From: Methanosarcina flavescens | Lineage (GTDB): Archaea; Halobacteriota; Methanosarcinia; Methanosarcinales; Methanosarcinaceae | DNA length: 64,000 nucleotides | Direction: 5' to 3' | Assembly (NCBI RefSeq): GCF_001304615.2 | Contig: NZ_CP032683.1 | Span: 1,302,001 to 1,366,000 of the forward strand | In this document: piece by piece, positions 19,553-29,229 of the stretch | How the letters are laid out: every line of letters begins with the position of its first letter | Position numbering within the stretch: the first letter of the stretch is position 1 | The notes under the pieces: generated by a model | What the model was told of the DNA's origin: nothing | Database searches by the model: none | What the model saw: only the letters and a program-made list of their open reading frames with translations | Position numbers and translations under genes: made by a program

Positions 19553-20641
19553 ATGAATATGAAGAATATCAAAGCAAGGATCATCTTCCTGGTTTTCCTG
19601 GCAGCCCTCGTTTTATCCCTCGGGTCTACTATAGGGGCGGCAACCGAAGATGATAATTCTGAGCTTATGGCTGAGGTCTTTAGTGCAACCGAAGCAAATC
19701 TTGGAGGTATAGGATCGGAAAAGACTCTTATTATTACGGATATAGGTTCTCCTGCGGAATCTTATGTTTTCTTGGACGATTTTTACTCGGAATTTTATGA
19801 CAGAGATCTCCTGTATACACAGAATCTTCTTGTAGTCCAGAACGCAAGGAACAGCCCTCTATGGTTTGCGTTCTTCGATAAATGCAGCGGGAACTGTACT
19901 TATATCGAGGTCTCTTACGAAAACGAAAGTGAAATAAGCTATCAGGTAACGGAAAACATAGATTTCGATAAGCTTTCGAAAACACCGAAGTCGAAAGCTG
20001 CATGGGGCGAGAAGGTAAACTCAAAGATTTTTAACGGGCGCGAGTTTGCAATTCTTACGATTTGCAATGGCTGGGCTACCGGAAAACTCGATTATGAGCT
20101 TATGCAGTGCCTGGAGCTTCACAACCATTTCTGTCCAGGGATCTCCAGTGGTTTCGTACTTGCAAACTGGATGGAAGAAAACTACCCGCTTGAGGAAAAT
20201 GTAAGCTATACGGTTTTTTCCTGCCCCAACTGGTGCAAAGAAGATGTTTTCGTAAAACGCTGGGACACAACTCCCGGAAAAGGAGGAATCTGGGTATCCT
20301 CACTGACCGATGATGAAAAAGAAGCTCTTGGAGGCTCTCCTGCAGGAATCTTCGTGGTTACGGATAAGAATGCCGGGACTATGAAGGCTGTGGTTCTTGG
20401 ATTTAACTTTGATATTGTCAATGCCGAATGCGGGGCAAAAGCCGATGATCCTGCCTGGATTTCAAAGTATTTAGCGGATCTCTGGCTTATGGATAAAGAA
20501 AACTGGGATACCGAGGGACTTGTTTCGGTAATTTCAGTAACTGATATTGATGAAGCTACCCTGAACGAAATGAAGCAGGCAGGAAATAATCCTTATGTGG
20601 TTCTCGGGCTGCTTGATTCAGAAGAGAATGTCAATCCCTAA
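19553..20641 (+). CDS. Secreted FmdE-domain protein
   Basis: A signal peptide (hydrophobic residues about 9-27, cleavage near IGAATED) precedes a domain related to FmdE/FwdE, the subunit E-like family of formylmethanofuran dehydrogenase operons. The signature is LELHNHFCPGISSGFVL, with His and Cys ligands for a metal, followed by CPNWCKED, a second Cys pair. An earlier CSGNC may add further cysteines. FmdE domains bind zinc or similar metals; an exported version implies a role outside the cytoplasm and not in the enzyme itself. I chose ATG 19553 (GGAG 8 bases upstream); ATG 19535 is also possible. Confidence 0.75.
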   Translation: MNMKNIKARIIFLVFLAALVLSLGSTIGAATEDDNSELMAEVFSATEANLGGIGSEKTLIITDIGSPAESYVFLDDFYSEFYDRDLLYTQNLLVVQNARNSPLWFAFFDKCSGNCTYIEVSYENESEISYQVTENIDFDKLSKTPKSKAAWGEKVNSKIFNGREFAILTICNGWATGKLDYELMQCLELHNHFCPGISSGFVLANWMEENYPLEENVSYTVFSCPNWCKEDVFVKRWDTTPGKGGIWVSSLTDDEKEALGGSPAGIFVVTDKNAGTMKAVVLGFNFDIVNAECGAKADDPAWISKYLADLWLMDKENWDTEGLVSVISVTDIDEATLNEMKQAGNNPYVVLGLLDSEENVNP

Positions 20642-21145
20642 AAAAATGAGGTTTATGGATAAGCGACGGGAATAAAACGTGTCTAAGCCTATGTAGAAAG
20701 GATGATCTACTATGCCAGAGGTTTCTGTTAATCATTAAATTTTCCTTTTTCGCTTCCTTTTTATTTTTTAGTTTTTCTCTTCCTTTTTAATTTCTGGGCT
20801 TTTCACACCTGAGTTCTCTCAAACTGTTTGATTCTCGTTTTGACCCTCCGGACTACCTAAACTTAAATTCTTAAACCTGTCAATGCTGCATAATTACTTA
20901 TATAAGCCCATATGATTTGTAGGCATACAGAGATTGGAAAATAAAATATAGCATTTTTAACCTTTCCTGATGTCAGTTTACTTTCCCCATGACATATTCA
21001 GGTCTTCGCTTTTGGCGAGGGGTGTATGCGTATAAATTAAGGATAAAGATACAGAATTCTTTATTAGTAGAAAATAATTCTTTATTAATACAATACAATT
21101 CTTTAATTACAGGAATATCGCAACAGCCAAAAAAGAGTTAAAACT
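20642..21145. other. Intergenic spacer before hpt
   Basis: No gene seen in these 504 bases. Near the end the block ATTCTTTATTA occurs twice (about 21055-21090) and a third related ATTCTTTAATT follows, in the region where the hpt promoter should be. Confidence 0.5.
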
Positions 21146-21718
21146 ATGCTTGAAAGACTGAAAAGCTCACTTATTAATTCTCCTGTAATCAAGCGGGGGG
21201 AATATAATTACTTTATCCATCCGATTTCCGATGGAGTGCCTTCTATAGACCCCCATCTGGTTGAGGAAATCGCGGATTATATCCTTACGATTACCGATAT
21301 GGAAAAAGTTGATACTATTGTCACTGTGGAGGCTATGGGTATTCCTGTGGCAAACGCTCTTTCCCTCAAAACCGGAGTTCCTCTAACCATTATCCGGAAG
21401 CGGCCTTATTACCTTGAAGGAGAGGTGGAACTTTCTCAGAACACAGGATATTCGAAAGGAGTCCTTTACATAAACGGGCTCAAGAAAGGTGACCGGATAA
21501 TTATCGTAGATGACGTAATCAGTACTGGTGGAACCCTGATAGCACTTGTAAAAGCCCTGAGAAACATGGGTGTAGAGGTTCTGGATGTTATTTCCGTTAT
21601 CGGACGCGGGACAGGTTATTTACAGATAAAGGAACACGGGATTGAGCCTAAAATCCTGGTAACGATCGAAGTGGGCGAGAAAGGCGTGGAGATCAAGAAT
21701 GTCTTTGGGGACAAGTGA
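21146..21718 (+). CDS. hpt: Hypoxanthine/guanine phosphoribosyltransferase
   Basis: This enzyme salvages purine bases by joining them to PRPP. The 190-residue product carries the PRPP-binding motif [13 protein letters not shown] (about residues 113-125) and [15 protein letters not shown], matching archaeal HGPRTases. The length is standard. Its last 20 bases overlap the start of dph2, implying an operon. Confidence 0.9.
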   Translation: MLERLKSSLINSPVIKRGEYNYFIHPISDGVPSIDPHLVEEIADYILTITDMEKVDTIVTVEAMGIPVANALSLKTGVPLTIIRKRPYYLEGEVELSQNTGYSKGVLYINGLKKGDRIIIVDDVISTGGTLIALVKALRNMGVEVLDVISVIGRGTGYLQIKEHGIEPKILVTIEVGEKGVEIKNVFGDK

Positions 21719-22706
21719 CGCGTTTGACTTAAGGCCTGACTACATTATCAGTGTAATAAAAAAACTGGAAGCAAAAACCGTAGGTTTCCAGTTTCCTGAA
21801 GGACTCAAAAGAAAAGGTCCAGAGCTCGCAAAAAAGGTTGAAGATGCCACTGGTGCCGAGATTATTATTTCAGGAGACCCCTGTTTTGGGGCGTGTGACC
21901 TGGATAGGACTTTGCTCGGGCAGGTTGACATCCTCTTCCATTTTGGACATGCCGAGCTTGAGGACACAAAACTTTCCGAAAAGGTCTATTTCATAGAAAC
22001 ACGCTCGGCAGTTAATATTCGACCTGTTGTTGAGAAGGCTGTCCCTGAACTTAAGGAGCAGGTTATAGGGCTGATTACTACTGTCCAGCATATCCATAAG
22101 CTCCCTGAAGCCTGCACTATCCTTAAGGCGAATGGGAAAACCTGTGTAATCGGGCGTGGGGACTCCAGGCTTGCGTATCCGGGTCAGGTACTGGGCTGCA
22201 ATTTTTCGGCAGCAAGGGACGAGGTTTGTGATGAATACCTCTATATAGGAAGCGGTGACTTCCATCCTCTGGGTGTAGCCCTTTCCACAAAGAAGCGGGT
22301 TCTTGCAGCCGATCCTTTCTCCGGGGAAGTTCGTGAGGTTGATCCCTCAAGAATCCTTCGCCAACGGAGTGCGGTAATTGCAAAGTCTCTGGATGCGGAG
22401 GTTTTCGGAATAATCGTCTCAAGCAAAAACGGGCAGGAACGGATGGAACTGGCTCACTCTTTGAAAGCGCTCGCGAAAAATCATGGAAAAGAAGCACACC
22501 TTATCCTGATTGATCTTGTAACTCCGGATCAGCTTCTCCAGTTCAAAGTGGATGCTTTCGTAAACACCGCCTGCCCTAGGCTCGCAATCGATGAGGTAGG
22601 ACGTTTTCCCTCTCCAATGCTTACGCCCCAGGAATTTGAAATTGTGCTTGGAGAACGTGAATGGGAAAACCTTGTGCTCGATGAAATAACCGAGGAACCT
22701 GTGTAA
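21699..22706 (+). CDS. dph2: Diphthamide synthase Dph2 (radical 3-amino-3-carboxypropyl transfer)
   Basis: Dph2 uses a [4Fe-4S] cluster and SAM to put a 3-amino-3-carboxypropyl group on a His of elongation factor 2, the first step of diphthamide synthesis. The 335-residue protein has the three cluster cysteines in their usual contexts: GDPCFGACD (about residue 60), VLGCNFS (about 166) and [10 protein letters not shown] (about 290). The length is normal for the archaeal homodimeric enzyme. The ATG overlaps the hpt 3' end by 20 bases. Confidence 0.92.
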   Translation: MSLGTSDAFDLRPDYIISVIKKLEAKTVGFQFPEGLKRKGPELAKKVEDATGAEIIISGDPCFGACDLDRTLLGQVDILFHFGHAELEDTKLSEKVYFIETRSAVNIRPVVEKAVPELKEQVIGLITTVQHIHKLPEACTILKANGKTCVIGRGDSRLAYPGQVLGCNFSAARDEVCDEYLYIGSGDFHPLGVALSTKKRVLAADPFSGEVREVDPSRILRQRSAVIAKSLDAEVFGIIVSSKNGQERMELAHSLKALAKNHGKEAHLILIDLVTPDQLLQFKVDAFVNTACPRLAIDEVGRFPSPMLTPQEFEIVLGEREWENLVLDEITEEPV

Positions 22707-22805
22707 TCTTACCCTCGATCCTGTAAGATAATTTAAGTGCTAAAATATATAAATAAAGAACTAAATACTGTATTAAAACGTAAATAGAAAATTAAAGTCG
22801 ATGGA

Positions 22806-23399
22806 ATGAAACAACGAAAGCTTGAGATACTGCTTGAAGAACTGGAAAATTTTTCCGATCCTGAACTTGAATTGGAACAGTACCAGACTCCTCCTCTTCT
22901 GGCTGCGGAGATTCTTCACTTTGCTTATATGAAGGGAGATATTGATGACTCGGTGCAAGATCTGGGCTGCGGTACCGGAATCCTTGCAATCGGGGCTAAA
23001 CTTATGGGAGCAAAGAGGGTTATTGGGTATGATACGGATCAAAAGGCCCTTGAGATCGCAAAGAAGAATGCCGAAAAACTGGGAGTCGAAGTGGAGTTTG
23101 TATTATCGGACGTTAACGATATTACAGAACATGTAAAAACCACGGTCATGAACCCTCCTTTCGGGGCAAGAGTTAAAGGTAGGGACAGGCCTTTTCTTTC
23201 GTCAGCATTAAGAACAAGTGAAGTGATATACTCAATTCACAACCGTGGAAGCCTTGCTTTTATCCAAAAGTTCATTAAGCCTGCGGTCATTACACATTCT
23301 TACGTTGCAAAATTCCCTATAAAACGAACCTTTGACTTCCATAAAAAAGAAAGAGAGGTTATTGAGGTTGAGATCTACAGGATTAGGGTCTCTGGATGA
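22806..23399 (+). CDS. METTL5-like N6-adenine rRNA methyltransferase
   Basis: A 197-residue class I SAM methyltransferase. It has QYQTPP near residue 25, motif I QDLGCGTGILAIGA, an acidic GYDTDQKALE strand and the catalytic NPPFGARVKG of N6-adenine methyltransferases. These features match the archaeal relatives of METTL5, which modify an adenine of the small-subunit rRNA; the precise target is inferred. It is followed by csl4 and rpoL, a grouping common in archaea. Confidence 0.85.
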   Translation: MKQRKLEILLEELENFSDPELELEQYQTPPLLAAEILHFAYMKGDIDDSVQDLGCGTGILAIGAKLMGAKRVIGYDTDQKALEIAKKNAEKLGVEVEFVLSDVNDITEHVKTTVMNPPFGARVKGRDRPFLSSALRTSEVIYSIHNRGSLAFIQKFIKPAVITHSYVAKFPIKRTFDFHKKEREVIEVEIYRIRVSG

Positions 23400-23708
23400 T
23401 CAAGGCGCAGTATCGTTTAAGGCATCGGATTTTATAGCGTCAGTGTCAGGGCTTTACCTCAAAAGGAGAGCGATAACACTGCTTATAACAGATATGCCTG
23501 TTCATTATCGAACTAGACAAGTACATCAATAGGGACAAAAAATGGCAGATATGCGGACGTGGTAATCTGTCCCCTCTCCTGATAGTTGATTATCTGTCGA
23601 TTGAATGTTGCCGATATTCGATTGGACGGCTGCCAGTATTCTATGTCAATGACAATTACTGCAATTACTAATTATATTGACTATTAACGATAATTCAAAT
23701 GAGGGATT
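23400..23708. other. Intergenic spacer
   Basis: No gene is supported in these 309 bases. The last 60 bases are AT-rich and probably hold the csl4 promoter. Confidence 0.5.
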
Positions 23709-24620
23709 ATGATTAGAATCCGAAAAAGTAAAACTACGAGAAAGAAATTGACTGGCCCGAGCGCAGGAAAGTCAGTTGCTGAAAAAGCATCTCAAGTCGC
23801 TCCAGAAAGCAGGGACCAATTCAAAGGCCAGTCCAGAGATCAGTTTAAAAGTCAGCCCAGGGAACAACCCAGAGAGCAGTCCAGAGACCAGTTCAAAGGT
23901 CAACCGAGGAGCCAGCCCAGGGAACAGTCTAAAGACCATTTCAGGGGAGACCAGAGTAAAAAGAGAAGGTTCCCCTACCCGAAAAAAGCTCCCAGGGGAA
24001 GGACGGAAGCACCTGAGTCTAGAACCCCCTGTGAACCCGCGACCCCTGAAGAGGAGCTTGAAAAAGGAGATTTTGTTCTCCCTGGAGAGCTCATTGGAAC
24101 CATAGAAGAGTTTAAACCCGGTGAAGGAACAACGGTATCTGTCGGTGATATTTACTCCTTAGCTACCGGAAATGTTGTTATTGACAGGAAAGCGAGAATA
24201 GTTTCGGTCAGGCCCAGTACACTTACTCCGAATATCCTTAAAGTGGGGGATGTTATTTATGGAAAGATAATTGACGTGCGTGAGTCCGGAGCAATGGTAG
24301 AAATTGCAGGAATTGAAGGCAAAGAGGATCGGGAAATCGTCAATGTGCGGACTGGAGACATTCACGTCTCAAATGTACGTGACTCCTATGTTAAGAGATT
24401 TTCAGATGAATTCAGACCCTCTGATATAATCCGCGCCAGGGTCATCGACGCTGAAAGGATGCGCTTGACAACAGCTGAAGATTCTCTCGGAGTTGTAAAA
24501 GCCTACTGCTCAAATTGCAGAGGGGAACTTGTGCTTGAAGGGAAAAAGCTTAAATGCCCGGCTTGCAATATGACTGAAACCCGCAAAATCTCAACCGAGT
24601 ACGGGAAAGGGATCAAGTAA
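23709..24620 (+). CDS. csl4: Exosome subunit Csl4 with repetitive N-terminal extension
   Basis: Csl4 is the RNA-binding cap subunit of the archaeal RNA-degrading exosome. The C-terminal 190 residues are standard: an N-terminal Csl4 domain (LPGELIGTIEEFKPGEG), an S1 domain (GDVIYGKIIDVRESGAMVEI) and a zinc ribbon with CSNC and CPAC. In front lies an unusual extension of about 110 residues built of Arg/Gln/Ser/Lys repeats (SRDQFKGQ, QPREQ), probably disordered and RNA-binding. Archaeal Csl4 is normally near 190 residues, so the extra segment is lineage-specific. rpoL follows 70 bases downstream. Confidence 0.9.
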   Translation: MIRIRKSKTTRKKLTGPSAGKSVAEKASQVAPESRDQFKGQSRDQFKSQPREQPREQSRDQFKGQPRSQPREQSKDHFRGDQSKKRRFPYPKKAPRGRTEAPESRTPCEPATPEEELEKGDFVLPGELIGTIEEFKPGEGTTVSVGDIYSLATGNVVIDRKARIVSVRPSTLTPNILKVGDVIYGKIIDVRESGAMVEIAGIEGKEDREIVNVRTGDIHVSNVRDSYVKRFSDEFRPSDIIRARVIDAERMRLTTAEDSLGVVKAYCSNCRGELVLEGKKLKCPACNMTETRKISTEYGKGIK

Positions 24621-24690
24621 TCTCTTTCTCCTTGCAGGTAGGGTTTCTGCACAATAAACCACACTACTCACCATTCACAGGTGATCACCA

Positions 24691-24969
24691 ATGGAACTGA
24701 ACATTCTTTCCAAAACAGACAATGAGCTTGAAGTCGAGCTCAAAGGCGAGACACATACTCTTCTCAATATGCTTAAGGACCTCCTTATAAGGGACAAAAG
24801 GGTTGAGGTTGCCTTTTACGATATGAAATACGTGAGCATTAGTGAGCCTATCCTTTACATCAGAACCGATGGTACGAACCCCATTGAGGTCTTAAAGGAC
24901 GCTGCTTCAAAAATAATTGCTCAGTGCGACGAGTTTACCGAAGTCTTTAGCAAGGCAGCAAACGCCTGA
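24691..24969 (+). CDS. rpoL: RNA polymerase subunit L
   Basis: The 92-residue RpoL (homologue of eukaryotic Rpb11) forms the assembly platform of archaeal RNA polymerase with subunit D. It shows the family pattern of an N-terminal strand (LEVELKGETHTLLNML) and a helix ending in the KIIAQCDEFTEVF region. The length is normal, and the gene follows csl4, a frequent archaeal order. Confidence 0.93.
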   Translation: MELNILSKTDNELEVELKGETHTLLNMLKDLLIRDKRVEVAFYDMKYVSISEPILYIRTDGTNPIEVLKDAASKIIAQCDEFTEVFSKAANA

Positions 24970-26460
<1,491 letters not shown>

Positions 26461-26531
26461 TGTCAGGAAATTAACGTCCGTTTAAACCGGACGACATCTG
26501 GTGCCAGGAAGATCTATTTCTCCTGACTTCT

Positions 26532-26870
26532 TTATTTTTTTAGCTCCACATTTTTCATATACCCTTCTCCCCTGGGAGTCAGGATATAATATGTAACTCC
26601 TTCGTTCTCCTCTTTTTCAATACAGAGAGTACTTTCCAGCGTATTGAGGTTGTAACTTGCCTGGGAATCCGTGAGTTTGAGCTCTGTCTTAATTTCTTCC
26701 AGTGACTTTTTCTGCTCAACCAGGGCTTTAAGAATGTTTCTGCGAACTGGGTTTTGCAGTGCATTAAGGCAGGCTTTATGATCTTCTGTCATATCCTCTT
26801 TCATCCTGCCTTCCTTTTTCATCTTTGCAACCCATTCTTCTTTTCTTTTTGCGGCTTCCTCAGGTGTCAT
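26532..26870 (-). CDS. ArsR-like winged-helix regulator
   Basis: The 112-residue protein has a charged N-terminal helix and then a winged-helix DNA-binding domain: ACLNALQNPVRRNILKAL, a recognition-helix region LTDSQASYNLNTLES and a wing with YYILTPRGEGYM. This fits small ArsR/HTH_20-type archaeal regulators. The target is unknown. It is convergent with SepCysS and divergent from the DUF2148 gene. Confidence 0.75.
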   Translation of the reverse strand: MTPEEAAKRKEEWVAKMKKEGRMKEDMTEDHKACLNALQNPVRRNILKALVEQKKSLEEIKTELKLTDSQASYNLNTLESTLCIEKEENEGVTYYILTPRGEGYMKNVELKK

Positions 26871-27035
26871 ATCTGATCATTAATATATCAGCCTGAGTAT
26901 CTAAATAAGTTTGCAAAAAGCAAGAGTTATAAGCTAGAATTATAGTCGGAAATTACAAGCGAAAATTACAAAAGAAAACTGTAGAATCGCTCCGGCTGGT
27001 TCAGATATAAATAGTATTATTTTCAACTTCCTGCC

Positions 27036-27596
27036 ATGAAACATAATCCCGAACTTGAGTCCATTGAACTGCTTGCAAAAATAATTCTTACTGCTGCCCG
27101 GACTGCCCCAAAAGGAAAAGGAATTGACGATATTGTAACCTACCTTCTTTCTCAGGAGGAAAAAGACGAGCTTGCTGACCGAATGGAAGAGTTAAGCGAA
27201 ATCAAGGGACTGAAGTTCCTTCTTCGGGATGCCGGAAATGTCAGGGATGCTGATGCAATTACTCTTATAGGGTTGAAGGCTTCAGGCATTAGCAACCTCG
27301 ACTGTGGAGCCTGCGGATTTGCAACCTGTAAGGAAATGCTTGAACACGGAAAGGTTCAGAAAGAATTTTCAGGCCCCCACTGTATGATCAAGTACCTTGA
27401 CCTCGGAATTGCCGTGGGCTCGGCAGCAGCAAAAGCAAAGGATCTCTGTATCGACAACCGCGTTCTTTATTCTGCAGGCGCTGCGGCGTGTTACTTTAAA
27501 ATTATAGATGCAGATGTGGCTATGGGGCTTCCGCTGAGTGTTAAAGGAAAAAACATCTTTTTTGATCGGGAATCCACAAGAAAAGTCAAAGGGTAA
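27036..27596 (+). CDS. DUF2148 ferredoxin-like domain protein
   Basis: A 186-residue soluble protein with CGACGFATCKEM in mid-sequence, a further Cys in GPHCMIK, and a later Cys in KDLCIDNR. The pattern matches DUF2148, a family often described as ferredoxin domain-containing, with cysteines suited to an Fe-S cluster. AARTAPKGKGIDDI near the N-terminus is also typical. The biochemical role of the family is unknown. It starts about 165 bases from the divergent regulator gene, which could control it. Confidence 0.8.
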   Translation: MKHNPELESIELLAKIILTAARTAPKGKGIDDIVTYLLSQEEKDELADRMEELSEIKGLKFLLRDAGNVRDADAITLIGLKASGISNLDCGACGFATCKEMLEHGKVQKEFSGPHCMIKYLDLGIAVGSAAAKAKDLCIDNRVLYSAGAAACYFKIIDADVAMGLPLSVKGKNIFFDRESTRKVKG

Positions 27597-27746
27597 TTTT
27601 TTTCGTTTTTATATGAAATCCTGTATAAAAAGGATAATTCAGGTACAGCAGTGAGATAAATCAATAAAATTTCTCTCCTGCTTACCTATGTCTAAGCCTT
27701 CAATAAATTTTTGAGACATTTCTTCCGTTTTAGCGGAGGCACTTTC

Positions 27747-29009
27747 TTACTTGAAGTCTTTCAGGGCTTCAAAATCGAGGGTTGCAAAGTAATCCTCAAT
27801 AGTCTCGGCTCTCCTGATCTGTACAACGCTTCCGTCTTCCCTGAGAAGTAGTTCGGCAGAACGGAGCTTTCCGTTATAATTGAAGCCCATTGCATGCCCG
27901 TGAGCTCCTGTATCGTGGATTGCAAGGATATCCCCGATTTCGATTTCAGGAAGCGGGCGGTCGATTGCAAACTTATCATTGTTTTCACAGAGGGAGCCGG
28001 TTACGTCGTATTTGCGGGCAGGCGCCTCATTTTCTTTTCCGAGCACAGTTATATGGTGATAGGCTCCGTACATGCCAGGACGCATCAGGTTTGCCATACA
28101 GGAGTCCATGCCAACATAGTCCTTGTAGGTATGCTTGAGATGTCTTACCTGGGAAATCAGGTATCCGTAGGGGCCTGTAATCACGCGGCCGCATTCCATG
28201 AAGACTTTAAGCGGATGAAGCCCGTTAGCTGTAATAGTAGCCTCGTAAGCCTCTTTTACACCTTTTGCAATGGCTTCGAAAGAGACAGGCTCTTCTTCGG
28301 GCCTGTAGGGGATGCCTATGCCTCCGCCCAGGTTTACAAATTCGAAATTTATGTTGAGTTCCTTTGAGATTTCAACTATAAGTTCGAAAAGAATCCTTGC
28401 GGTTTCCACAAAGTAATCAGGATTCAATTCATTCGAGGCTACCATAGTGTGCATCCCGAAGCGCTTCAAGCCCTTGTCCCTGAGGATCCTGTACCCTTCA
28501 AACATCTGTTCTCGTGTAAATCCATACTTCGCCTCTTCCGGCTTTCCTATGATAGCATTTCCTTCTTTCAGGGATCCGGGATTGTACCTGAAGCAAATGA
28601 TCTCCGGAAGCCCTGCAGATCTTTCCATGTAATCGATATGGCTGATATCGTCAAGGTTGATAAAGCCGCCAAGTTCCTTTGCTTTTATAAACTCCTCGGA
28701 CGGCGTATCATTTGAGCTGAACATAATATCATCGCCGGTCATCCCTGCTTTCTCCGCAAGGATAAGTTCTGGAAGAGAACTGCAGTCTGCCCCGAAGCCC
28801 TCCTCTTTGAGGATCTTAAGGATAAAAGGGTTAGGAAGGGCTTTTACTGCAAAAAACTCCTTGAAGCCGGGAACATCTTTAAAGGCGGATTTCATCTTTC
28901 TGGCGTTTTCCCTAATAGCTTTCTCATCGTAAATATGAAAAGGAGTGGGATATTTTTCCATAATTTTAAGGATATCTTCTTTTGTAAAAGGGAGATTTTT
29001 TGAAACCAT
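27747..29009 (-). CDS. lysA: Diaminopimelate decarboxylase-family enzyme
   Basis: A 420-residue fold-III PLP decarboxylase that would make lysine from meso-diaminopimelate. It has PTPFHIYDE, EFFAVKALPNPF with the PLP lysine, HTMVASNE, NLGGGIGIPY (phosphate binding), GSLCENNDKF with the catalytic Cys, and HDTGAHGHAMGFNYN. The assignment to LysA instead of a related decarboxylase rests on the overall pattern. The gene is alone, followed on its strand by a spacer; the mosaic repeat lies upstream. Confidence 0.8.
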   Translation of the reverse strand: MVSKNLPFTKEDILKIMEKYPTPFHIYDEKAIRENARKMKSAFKDVPGFKEFFAVKALPNPFILKILKEEGFGADCSSLPELILAEKAGMTGDDIMFSSNDTPSEEFIKAKELGGFINLDDISHIDYMERSAGLPEIICFRYNPGSLKEGNAIIGKPEEAKYGFTREQMFEGYRILRDKGLKRFGMHTMVASNELNPDYFVETARILFELIVEISKELNINFEFVNLGGGIGIPYRPEEEPVSFEAIAKGVKEAYEATITANGLHPLKVFMECGRVITGPYGYLISQVRHLKHTYKDYVGMDSCMANLMRPGMYGAYHHITVLGKENEAPARKYDVTGSLCENNDKFAIDRPLPEIEIGDILAIHDTGAHGHAMGFNYNGKLRSAELLLREDGSVVQIRRAETIEDYFATLDFEALKDFK

Positions 29010-29085
29010 TATTGTGACCTTTTGCCTGATTTTTGTTTAATGGGTTTTACATCAATTTGAACTTTTACTCCTTTATTACTGTTTC

Positions 29086-29216
29086 GCAAACTTTTTAGAA
29101 AAAAGTTTGATCGCAAGACTTTTGAAAAAACTGCTTGACCGAAACCGTTGCGCCGGTTTATCACGCCAACCACGCCTACCAGTCTTTTTCGCTCAAGCCT
29201 TTTTTGAAAAGGCTTG
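29086..29216 (+). repeat. Mosaic hairpin repeat, copy 1
   Basis: A 77-base core at 29140-29216 matches 48399-48475 at 71 of 77 positions by eye. It ends in a perfect hairpin (CAAGCCTTTT, AAAAGGCTTG). In front lie two smaller modules: a hairpin AAACTTTTTAG...AAAAGTTT and a block ending CTGCTTGACC. Both small modules recur at the second site in the opposite orientation and on the other side of the core. Confidence 0.8.
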
Positions 29217-29229
29217 CGGCACAGACTGA

